Part shown: in pieces, positions 54,549-62,177 of the stretch
Numbering within the stretch: position 1 is the first letter of the stretch
Layout: the number at the start of each line of letters is the position of its first letter
Assembly: GCF_026342405.1 (NCBI RefSeq)
Contig: NZ_JAPEMU010000001.1
Span: 310,001 to 374,000 of the forward strand
From: Kitasatospora sp. NBC_00240
Lineage (GTDB): Bacteria > Actinomycetota > Actinomycetes > Streptomycetales > Streptomycetaceae
DNA length: 64,000 bases
Reading direction: 5' to 3'
Notes under the pieces: model-generated
Told to the model about the DNA's origin: nothing
The model's input: the letters and a program-made list of their open reading frames with translations, nothing else
The model's database searches: none
Made by a program: the position numbers and the translations under genes

Positions 54549-55292
54549 TCAGGCCGCGTACCCGCCGTCCACCAGGATCGCCGAGCCGGTGACGTACCGG
54601 CCGCCGTCCCCGGCCAGGTGTGCCACCATGGCGGCCACCTCCGAGGGCTGCCCGAACCGCCCGAGGGCGGTCAGGCCCGCCTGCAACTCACCGGCCGGGC
54701 CGTCGGCCGGGTTCATGTCGGTGTCGATCGGGCCGGGCTGCACCAGGTTGGCGGTGATCCCCCGGGGGCCCAGCTCACGGGCGAGCGACCTGGTCAGCCC
54801 GTTCAGCGCGCTCTTGCTCATCCCGTACAACGACCCGCCGGCGAAGGCGCTGCGCTCCGACATGCAGCTGCCGATGGTGATGATCCGGCCGCCCTCGGCC
54901 ATGTGCCGCAGCACCGCCTGGGCGGCCAGGAAGGGCGCCCGGACGTTGACGTGCAGCACCCGGTCCACGTCGGCGGCCGACAGCTCCTCGACCGGCCCGA
55001 GGACGCCCGTCCCGGCGTTGTTGACCAGGATGTCCAGCCGGCCGAACTCGGCGGCGGTCAGGTCCACCGCCGCGCGCACGGCCGCCGGGTCCGCGCTGTC
55101 GGCCTGCACCGCCAGGCCCCGGCGGCCGAGCGCCTTGATCCGGTCCACCACGTCGGCCGCCCGCTCGGCGTTGCCCAGGTAGGTCAGCGCGACGTCGGCG
55201 CCGTCCTCGGCCAGCCGCAGGGCCACCGCCTCCCCGATCCCCCGGCTGCCGCCGGTCACCAGCGCCACCTTGCCGTCCAGTACCGCAGTCAT
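54549..55292 (-). CDS. Short-chain dehydrogenase/reductase
   Basis: The 247-residue NAD(P)-dependent oxidoreductase has the cofactor motif VTGGSRGIGEAVAL, VNNAGTG, and a catalytic Ser-Tyr-Lys set in IGSCMSERSAF plus SLYGMSKSALNG; the C-terminus GRYVTGSAILVDGGYAA is classical. It resembles FabG-type carbonyl reductases. The ATG at 55292 has GAGGAG upstream. The substrate is unknown. Confidence 0.93.
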   Translation of the reverse strand: MTAVLDGKVALVTGGSRGIGEAVALRLAEDGADVALTYLGNAERAADVVDRIKALGRRGLAVQADSADPAAVRAAVDLTAAEFGRLDILVNNAGTGVLGPVEELSAADVDRVLHVNVRAPFLAAQAVLRHMAEGGRIITIGSCMSERSAFAGGSLYGMSKSALNGLTRSLARELGPRGITANLVQPGPIDTDMNPADGPAGELQAGLTALGRFGQPSEVAAMVAHLAGDGGRYVTGSAILVDGGYAA

Positions 55293-55483
55293 GTTCGCTC
55301 CTCTTCCTCGTCGGTCGTGCGGACATGACGATGCTGTCGGTTCGCCCACGAGGAGTCCGGCGGCAATCGGACGTGGCGTTCGGCGGCGTCCGGGCGCCTT
55401 GTCCCGGACGCGGGCGTGGACGTGACGGCTCCGCAGGAACCGCGCCCGGCAGGGGCGACGGCCTCACGGGGGCCGGCGGCGGC

Positions 55484-57046
55484 TCAGCCCGGCGCGGGCC
55501 CGTCCGGCCGCCCCGGTCCGGCGGCGGGCACCCGGGCGGCCGGGTCGCGCGGCCCTCGGCCGTCGGACTGCGACGGTACGAGCGGCACCGAAGGTAGGGA
55601 CGGCAGGGGTACGGCCGGCAAGGGCTGTTCCCCGGCAGCGAGCGGGGACGCCTCGGCCGCCCGCGCGGCGAACACCGACACCACCACGGCCGCCGCCGCG
55701 ATCGCCGCGCAGGTGGCACTCGCGTAGAAGTACGCGGTGCGGTGCCCGGAGCCGCCGCCGGCGGTGGTACCGCGCAGGTAGACCCCGGACAGCGCCGAGA
55801 CCCCGACCGCCGCCGCGATCCGCTGGGACATCTGCAGGATCGCGCCGCCGACCCCGGCCGCCTCGGCCGGCGCGTGCCGCAGCACCGCGGCCTGGTTGGG
55901 CGCGTTGACCAGCCCCACGGCGATCCCGGCGAAGAACTGGACCAGTGCGAGGGCCACCGGCAGCACGGCGACCGGCGCCCGCAGCACGATCAGGCCGCCG
56001 GCCAGCAGCGCGAAGGCGGACAGCGCCATCCCGACGGTGACGGTGTGCCGGCCGAACCGCCGGACCACCCGCCAGGCCAGCGCGGAGGACAGGCCCATCG
56101 CCAACGCGGCCGGCAGGCTGACCAGGGCCGCGCCCATCGGCGACATCCCGAGGCCGTCCTGCAAAAACATGATCAGCACCAGACCGGCCGCGATCGAGGA
56201 CCCGAACTGCGCCATCGCGACCACCGTGCCGAGCGCGAACGGGCGGGAACGGGCCAGCGCCGGATGGACCAGGGGGTGCCGGCCCGCCCGGGCGTACCGG
56301 CGCTGCCAATGGACGAACAGGAGGGCCAGCGCGCCCGCCGCGAGCAGGTAGGCGCCCGCGCCCGCCACGCCCGGTGGTTGGACGAAGGGCACCATCACGA
56401 CCAGGGTCAGCGCCGCGACCAGCAGCAGCCCGACCGGGTCGAGGTCGGGGTGCCCGGTGCTGGAGCGCGGCGGCGGCAGGAAGCGGGCGGCGAGGAAGAG
56501 CGTGAGCAGTCCGAACGGGACGTTCAGCAGGAAGGTCAGCCGCCAGCCGTCCTGCGCGCCGGCCACGGCGAGCACGAGCCCGCCCACCGGCGGCCCGAGC
56601 GCGGTGGCCAGCCCGCCGGTCACCGCGTAGAGGCCCAGGGCGCGGGCCCGCTGCTGACCGGTGAACACGTCCTGGATGGTGCCGATCATCTGGGAGTTGA
56701 CCAGGCCGGCGCCGGCGCCCTGGAGCAGCCGGGCGGCGACCAGCGTCCACGGGTGGGTGGCCGTGGCGGAGAGCAGGCTGAAGCCGGTGAAGACGGCGAG
56801 ACCGGTGATGAACAGCGTCCGGCGCCCCCGGACGTCGCCGAGCCGCCCGCCGGGCACCAGGGCGAGGCCGAAGGCCAGCGAGAACCCGGCGACCACCCAT
56901 TGGATCTGGTCGGACCGGGCGTGCAGGGCGTCCCGTAGGGCCGGCACGGAGGTGTTGAGGACGGACTGGTCGAGCAGAGTGGTGAACCCCGCCGCGATGC
57001 AGACGGCGAGCACCCGCCGCCCGGCCGGGGCGAAGCGCTCAGCCAC
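55484..57046 (-). CDS. MFS transporter (EmrB/QacA type)
   Basis: The 520-residue exporter has about 14 helices (FTTLLDQSVLNTSVPALRDA, WVVAGFSLAFGLALVPGGRL, GDVRGRRTLFITGLAVFTGF). A C-terminal Pro/Ser-rich tail follows. The GTG at 57046 gives a normal MFS N-terminus; an in-frame Pro-rich extension upstream belongs to repetitive DNA. Its start lies inside the end of a 69-codon micro-ORF (57039-57248), so translation may be coupled. Substrate unknown. Confidence 0.9.
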   Translation of the reverse strand: MAERFAPAGRRVLAVCIAAGFTTLLDQSVLNTSVPALRDALHARSDQIQWVVAGFSLAFGLALVPGGRLGDVRGRRTLFITGLAVFTGFSLLSATATHPWTLVAARLLQGAGAGLVNSQMIGTIQDVFTGQQRARALGLYAVTGGLATALGPPVGGLVLAVAGAQDGWRLTFLLNVPFGLLTLFLAARFLPPPRSSTGHPDLDPVGLLLVAALTLVVMVPFVQPPGVAGAGAYLLAAGALALLFVHWQRRYARAGRHPLVHPALARSRPFALGTVVAMAQFGSSIAAGLVLIMFLQDGLGMSPMGAALVSLPAALAMGLSSALAWRVVRRFGRHTVTVGMALSAFALLAGGLIVLRAPVAVLPVALALVQFFAGIAVGLVNAPNQAAVLRHAPAEAAGVGGAILQMSQRIAAAVGVSALSGVYLRGTTAGGGSGHRTAYFYASATCAAIAAAAVVVSVFAARAAEASPLAAGEQPLPAVPLPSLPSVPLVPSQSDGRGPRDPAARVPAAGPGRPDGPAPG

Positions 57047-57248
57047 GGCGCACCCCGGCGGTTGCGGCGCTCCCGGGGGTGACGGCGTACCCGGCGGTGA
57101 CGGCGTACCCGGCGGTTGCGGCGGTGACGGCGGTGGTCGCGGTCCCGGTCCCGGTCGTACCGGCGCTGGTGGAGCCGGTCCCGGTCGCGGTGGCGACGGC
57201 ATACCCGGCCTGTGGGCCGGGACTTGGCGTGCTGTCGAACATTCCCAT
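57039..57248 (-). CDS. Repeat-rich micro-protein overlapping the MFS start
   Basis: The 69-residue Gly/Ala/Thr/Val protein begins MGMFDSTPSPGPQAGYAVAT and contains a duplicated AGYAVTAGYAVT. Its TGA (57041-57039) lies 5 nt inside the MFS coding region. TACCAT seven bases before ATG 57248 could be a -10 box for a leaderless mRNA, but no -35 is clear. It may be a genuine small protein or a leader that couples MFS translation. Confidence 0.45.
   Translation of the reverse strand: MGMFDSTPSPGPQAGYAVATATGTGSTSAGTTGTGTATTAVTAATAGYAVTAGYAVTPGSAATAGVRRG
57079..57114. repeat. 18-bp tandem repeat at the MFS 5' end
   Basis: GTGACGGCGTACCCGGCG occurs twice in tandem (57079-57096, 57097-57114), followed by a degenerate third unit. 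It encodes the GYAVTA repeat of the micro-protein. Confidence 0.85.
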
Positions 57249-57469
57249 TTCTGTGATGGTATCCCGCCCCCGGGAGGTCGCCAGAGGGCCTTCGGGCCGG
57301 CCCGCGCCGGCCGCCCGGCGGGCACCGCCGCCGGCCCGGTCGGCCGCCCGGGGGCCCCGAACACCCGGGCGGGGATCCGCTGTCGACGGCGGCACGACGG
57401 GGCGGGCGGTGATCGTACAATTGGCCCTCGATCAGCCGGGCCGGGTGGCCCGTGGGTACGAGGGGGATC

Positions 57470-58750
57470 ATGTTCGGCATCATCAGACCCTGTCGGCACG
57501 GGCTGTCCGAGCGGCTCCGGAGCTCCTGGACGGCGCACCTGTGCGGGCTCTGCCTGGCCCTGCGGGACAACCACGGACAGCTGGCGCGGACGGCCACCAA
57601 CTACGACGGCCTGATCATCTCCGTCCTGGTGGAGGCCCAGGCCGCCAAGGCGGACGGCTCCTGGCGGCGCACCGCCGGGCCCTGCCCGCTGCGCGGGATG
57701 CGGACCGCCGAGGTCGCCAGGGGCGAGGGCGCCAAGCTGGCCGCCGCGGTCTCGCTCGCGCTCGCCGCCGTGAAGATGCGCGACCACGTCGAGGACCGGG
57801 ACGGCCTGTTCGCCCGCCGTCCGATAGCCGTCGGCGCCCGCGCGGTGACCCGGCGGTGGGACCGCCAGAGCGCCGGCAGCGGCTCGGCCGTCGGCTTCGA
57901 CACCGGCGTGCTGCTCACCGCCGGTGCGCGCCAGGGCGAGCTGGAACGGGCGGCCCGGCCCGGCAGTTCGGTGCTGCTGGTCACCGAGCCGACCGAGAGC
58001 GCGACGGCGGCCGCCTTCGCCCACACCGCCGTCCTCGCCGGGCGTACCGGCAACGCGGCCCCGCTCGCCGAGGCCGGGCGGCTGTTCGGACGGCTGGCCC
58101 ACCTGCTGGACGCCGCCGAGGACCAGGCCCAGGACGCCGCCACCGGCGCCTGGAACCCGCTGACCGCGACCGGCACCGACCGGGCGGAGGCCGAACGGCT
58201 CTGCCGCGACGCCGTCCACGGGATCCGGCTGGCGCTGCGTGAGGTGGAGCTGACCGATCGTTCGCTGACGCACGCCCTGCTCGGGCGCGAGACCGAGCGC
58301 GCGGTCGAGCGGGTCTTCGGCCGCCGGCACGCCCACACCGAGGCCTGCACCGCCGCACCCACCGCCGCACCCACCGCCGGGCACGCTCCCGGACACCCCG
58401 CCGGACACCCCGCCGAGGCCTCCCAGCAGCAGGCCCCGCCCGGCCGCAACCCCTACCAGCAGCCGCCGGACCACGACTTCGGCCCGCCCCCGGGCGGCAA
58501 CGGCCGCCCGCCGCGCAACCTGCTGGCCGGCTGCGCGCTGTGGACGCTGATGGCCTGCAGCTGCCAGTTGATGTGCTGCGAGCACAACGACCCGTTCGAC
58601 GGGCAGCGCCAGCAGGGCTGGTGCGCGCGGCAGGACTGCTGCGAGAAGGCCGAGTGCTGCGGGGACGGCTGCAGTTGCTGCGGCGACGGCTGCCAGTGCT
58701 GCGGGGACGGATGCGACTGCTGCGGATGCGACTGCGGGTGCGACTGCTGA
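57470..58750 (+). CDS. DUF5685 family protein with Cys-rich metallothionein-like tail
   Basis: The 426-residue protein has the DUF5685 opening MFGIIRPCRHGLSERLRSSW, TAHLCGLCLALRDNHG, TAGPCPLRG and a helical body to about 290. A Pro/Gly/His linker follows (about 290-345). The last 43 residues contain 18 Cys, with three tandem CCGDGC(S/Q/D) units (58655-58717) ending CCGCDCGCDC. A Cys-rich hydrophobic stretch (AGCALWTLMACSCQLMCC) precedes it. The tail should bind metal ions or be heavily oxidised. The ATG at 57470 follows AGGGGGA; GTG 57452 is an alternative. The function of DUF5685 is unknown. Confidence 0.88.
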   Translation: MFGIIRPCRHGLSERLRSSWTAHLCGLCLALRDNHGQLARTATNYDGLIISVLVEAQAAKADGSWRRTAGPCPLRGMRTAEVARGEGAKLAAAVSLALAAVKMRDHVEDRDGLFARRPIAVGARAVTRRWDRQSAGSGSAVGFDTGVLLTAGARQGELERAARPGSSVLLVTEPTESATAAAFAHTAVLAGRTGNAAPLAEAGRLFGRLAHLLDAAEDQAQDAATGAWNPLTATGTDRAEAERLCRDAVHGIRLALREVELTDRSLTHALLGRETERAVERVFGRRHAHTEACTAAPTAAPTAGHAPGHPAGHPAEASQQQAPPGRNPYQQPPDHDFGPPPGGNGRPPRNLLAGCALWTLMACSCQLMCCEHNDPFDGQRQQGWCARQDCCEKAECCGDGCSCCGDGCQCCGDGCDCCGCDCGCDC

Positions 58751-58875
58751 CCCCCGGCATCGGGCGTGACCGCTGACCCCCGGCAGCCTGGCCGGTCGGG
58801 CCGCCCCGGCAGCGGGCCCCGTCGGCGGCCGGGCGGGGGCTCGGCCTCCCCCGCCGCCGTGCTTGGGTGGACCTC

Positions 58876-59697
58876 ATGCCCTTCACCCTGAGCCACCCCG
58901 CCGCCGTCCTGCCGCTGCTCGGTCGCACCGGCGCCCGCGGCGGCCCGCTGGTCGCCTCCGCCCTGGTGGCCGGCTCCACCGCGCCCGACCTGCCGTACTT
59001 CGCGGACTCGGTGCTGCACGGCGTGTTCGGGTTCGGTTCGGTCACCCATGCCTGGTGGGGCGTGCCCACCGTGGACGTCGTCCTGACCGCCCTGGTCGTC
59101 CTGGTGTGGCACGCGCTGCTGCGGGCCCCGCTGGTGGCCCTGCTGCCGGCCCGGGCGGCGGCCGCCGCCGAGGCCCTCACGGCGCCCGTCCGGCCCCGCC
59201 GGGCCTGGGCCGGACCGGCCGCCGTCGCCTGGTTCACCGTCTCGGCCGCGATCGGCGCGGGCACCCATGTCGGCTGGGACGCCTTCACCCACCACGACCG
59301 GGCCGGCGTCCGGCTGCTGCCGGTACTGGCCCGGTCGGTGGCCGGTGTTCCGCTGTACCAGGTTCTGCAGTACGGCAGTTCGGCGCTGGCGCTGGGCGTC
59401 CTCGGCTACAGCCTGGGCCGGCTGCTGCGGACCGCCGGGGACCTCGCCGTCCCCGGTGGCGTCCGGCCGGCGCCCTGGCCGCGGTCGCTGGTGCTCGGCG
59501 TCACCGCCGGCGCGGCGCTGCTCGGTGCCGCACACCGGGTGGTCCGGCGCTGGAGCCTGCTGCCGGACAGCCCCCTCGTCCAGCTGGTGCCGACCACGGC
59601 CTTCGGCGCGGCGGCGGGCGCGGCCCTCGCCCTCACCGGCTACGCGGTCCTGGCGCACGCCGTACGGCTCCGTCCCCGACCCGCGTCCCGGAGCTGA
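58876..59697 (+). CDS. DUF4184 family membrane protein
   Basis: The 273-residue multi-pass membrane protein has the DUF4184 signature MPFTLSHPAAVLPL, LVASALVAGSTAPDLPYF and IGAGTHVGWDAFTHHDR. The His/Asp pattern (HP, PD, TH, WD, HH) resembles membrane-bound metal-dependent hydrolases of the YdjM/LexA-binding group. The ATG at 58876 matches the conserved N-terminus. It lies 125 bp downstream of the DUF5685 gene. Confidence 0.9.
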   Translation: MPFTLSHPAAVLPLLGRTGARGGPLVASALVAGSTAPDLPYFADSVLHGVFGFGSVTHAWWGVPTVDVVLTALVVLVWHALLRAPLVALLPARAAAAAEALTAPVRPRRAWAGPAAVAWFTVSAAIGAGTHVGWDAFTHHDRAGVRLLPVLARSVAGVPLYQVLQYGSSALALGVLGYSLGRLLRTAGDLAVPGGVRPAPWPRSLVLGVTAGAALLGAAHRVVRRWSLLPDSPLVQLVPTTAFGAAAGAALALTGYAVLAHAVRLRPRPASRS

Positions 59698-59994
59698 GCG
59701 ACCGGCCGCGGGGCGGCCCCGGCGGACAGGCCGGCGCCTCGCCCGTCCCCGAACGCCACTCCCGTCGCCGCCGGGCTCGTCGATGTCCTGGCCCACGGTG
59801 CTGCGCGGGTCACCTGGTGTGAGCGACGGCCGCCGGCCGGCCCGCGGCGCGGGCGATCGGGGCGGGCGGCGCTTGGCCCGGTGCGGGACCGGCCAGCCCG
59901 CTGCGGCAGACTGGGCCGGCGTGGATGCGGCTCGGGCGGAGTCGCCTGATCATGGACAGTGTCCCGTAGCAGCACGGCGAGCGAGGAGGGCCCG

Positions 59995-61689
59995 GTGCAC
60001 CCGCAGGCTTCGGGCCGGGAGGCCGCCGACGCCTCGGTCGACGCTGCGGCCGCCGCCCTGGCCACCGGCAGCACCGAACTGCTCGGCCAGGTGCTCGGCC
60101 AGCTCCCGGTCGGCGTCGGACTGCTCGACCCGGACCTCCGCTGGCAGTACGTCAACGCCGCGTTCGTCCTGGCCACCGGCCTGGCACCGGCGGAACTCGT
60201 GGGCCGGCCGCTCGCGGACACACCGCAGGCCACCGCCGCGCACACCCTGCGCCTGGTGCTGGCCGACGGGCGCCCCCGCGAGGCGGCGGCCGGCGGGCCA
60301 CGGGCCCGCTACCAGCGTCTGGAGCTGGACGGCCGACCGGCCGGGCTGATCGCCGTCCTGCTGGAGGACGCCCGGCCCGAGGACCGCAGCCGGCACGACC
60401 TGGAGCATGCCCGCGCCCGACTGGCGATGCTGCACGCGGCCGCCGGCCGGATCGGCACCACCCTGGACATCGACACCACCTGCGTGGAGCTCGCCGACTT
60501 CACCGTGCCCGGGCTGGCCGACCTGACCACCGTCGAGGTGCTGCCGCCCGGGAGCGCGGAGCGCGACGGCGGCACCGCCCTCGGCGTGCCACGGCTGCCG
60601 CGCACCGCGGTCGCGTGCGCGCCCGAGCTCCGCCGGCACCTCGACGCACTCGCCCGGCCCGGCGAGAGCGTGCGCCACCGGGACGGCTCCGCCGCCGCCC
60701 GGAGCCTGGCCACCGGCCGGCCGGTGGCCGCGAACCTGCTCACCGACGCCGGGCTGGCGGCCGCGGCCGCCGACGCCGGCGACCTCGCGGCGTACCGGGC
60801 CGCCGGGATCGACTCCCTCCTGGTGGTCCCGCTCACCGCCCGCGGCCGGCTGAACGGCGTGCTGTCGCTGGCCCGGCTGCGCGGCTCGTCCCTGGGCTTC
60901 ACCGAGGACGACATCGCGCTGGTCGAGGACCTGGCCGGCCGGGCGGCCGTCAGCATCGACAACGCCCGCCGCTACGCCCACTCGCAGGACATCGCGCTGG
61001 AGCTCCAGCGGGCGCTGCTCGCCGAGCCCGGCAACCCGCACCCCAACCTGGAGCTCGCCTCCCGCTACCTGGCCTCCGGCACCACCTCGGTGGTCGGCGG
61101 CGACTGGTACGAGACCGTCCGGCTGCCGTTCGGTCGGACCCTGCTGGTCATCGGCGACGTGATGGGTCACGGGGTCGAGGCCGCCGTCGACATGAGCAAC
61201 TACCGCTCGATGCTCCGCTACGTGGCCGCGATGGACCTGCCGCCGCACCGGATCCTGCGCCAGCTGGACACCCTCATCTCCGAGGACGAGGCGGCCCGGC
61301 CCGCGACCTGCCTGCTGGCGCTCGCCGACCCGGGGCGCGGGCGCTGGACCTTCTCCAGCGCCGGCCACCTGCCGCCCGCGCTGATCGTCGCCGGGCAGCC
61401 GACCGAGCTGGTGACGGTGCCGACCGGCCCCCCGCTCGGCACCGGATTCGGCGGCTACGAGCAGGCCACCCGCGACCTGCTGCCGGAGCAGGTCCTGCTG
61501 CTCTACACGGACGGCCTGGTGGAGCGGCGCGGCGAGGACATCGACATTTCGCTGGCCAGGCTGGCCGGCCTGCGGCTGCCGGCGACGGGCGCCCTGCCGG
61601 CGCTGCTCGACGCCGTCCTGGGCGAACTGGCCCCGCGGGCCGCCGAGGACGACATCGCCCTGCTGGCCGCGCGGGTCCGGCGGCGCTGA
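59995..61689 (+). CDS. PAS-GAF-SpoIIE protein phosphatase
   Basis: The 564-residue soluble phosphatase has a PAS domain (about 30-135; LGQLPVGVGLLDPDLRWQYV), a GAF-like domain (about 150-330) and a C-terminal SpoIIE domain (about 340-564; GGDWYETVRL, GDVMGHGVEAAVDMSNYRSM, YTDGLVERRGED, EDDIALLAARV). No HATPase or ANTAR is attached. The GTG at 59995 is chosen for the strong GAGGAGG at 59983-59989; GTG 59959 is the alternative. Confidence 0.9.
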   Translation: MHPQASGREAADASVDAAAAALATGSTELLGQVLGQLPVGVGLLDPDLRWQYVNAAFVLATGLAPAELVGRPLADTPQATAAHTLRLVLADGRPREAAAGGPRARYQRLELDGRPAGLIAVLLEDARPEDRSRHDLEHARARLAMLHAAAGRIGTTLDIDTTCVELADFTVPGLADLTTVEVLPPGSAERDGGTALGVPRLPRTAVACAPELRRHLDALARPGESVRHRDGSAAARSLATGRPVAANLLTDAGLAAAAADAGDLAAYRAAGIDSLLVVPLTARGRLNGVLSLARLRGSSLGFTEDDIALVEDLAGRAAVSIDNARRYAHSQDIALELQRALLAEPGNPHPNLELASRYLASGTTSVVGGDWYETVRLPFGRTLLVIGDVMGHGVEAAVDMSNYRSMLRYVAAMDLPPHRILRQLDTLISEDEAARPATCLLALADPGRGRWTFSSAGHLPPALIVAGQPTELVTVPTGPPLGTGFGGYEQATRDLLPEQVLLLYTDGLVERRGEDIDISLARLAGLRLPATGALPALLDAVLGELAPRAAEDDIALLAARVRRR

Positions 61690-61741
61690 CCGGCCGCGGC
61701 CGGGTCGACCGGGCGCGGCGGCCGGCCGGCCGAAGGAGGGG

Positions 61742-62095
61742 CTGGCCGCCGTCGAGGAGGCGGTGGCCCTGCTGCGCCGCCTGGCAGCGGCGAACCCCGC
61801 CGCCCATGAACCCGGCCTCGCCCGCGCCCTCCGGGTGGCGGCCGAGGTCCATGCCGACGCGGGGTACGACCTGCCGTGGGCGTTGCGGATGACGGCGGAG
61901 GCCGCGGAGATCTACACCCGGCTGGCGTCCGAGGCTCCCACCGCCCATGGCGGTCAGGCGCGTGCCGTGGCGGAACTGCTGGCGGACCTGCTCGACCGGG
62001 CCGGTCTGACGGACCAGGCGGACGGACTGCGCGACGTGCTCTCCGGGCTGCCGCCGGCCGACTGGTCGCCGCACACCGGTACGGCAAGGGCCTGA
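61742..62095 (+). CDS. TPR-like fragment or small protein
   Basis: The frame AAVEEAVALLRRLAAANPAA through LRMTAEAAEIYTRLASEAPT has the size and spacing of tetratricopeptide-type helix pairs, about 110-117 residues. GAAGGAGG (61732-61739) precedes a CTG at 61742, an unlikely start. GTG 61763 has no ribosome site. The open frame continues upstream, so this may be a remnant of a larger TPR protein. Confidence 0.45.
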   Translation: MAAVEEAVALLRRLAAANPAAHEPGLARALRVAAEVHADAGYDLPWALRMTAEAAEIYTRLASEAPTAHGGQARAVAELLADLLDRAGLTDQADGLRDVLSGLPPADWSPHTGTARA

Positions 62096-62177
62096 ACCGC
62101 GCCGGCACGGTCCCGCGCGGCCGGAGCCGGTCCCGCACCCGAACGGTGCGAGGCCGGCCCCGGTCCGTCCGGACGGG

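Noticed and set aside
57047..57220. Pro-rich N-terminal extension of the MFS transporter (PPGTPSPPGTPSPPG)
   Set aside because: It is the alternate reading of a tandem DNA repeat, has no ribosome site at its ATG, and MFS proteins normally begin near the first membrane helix.
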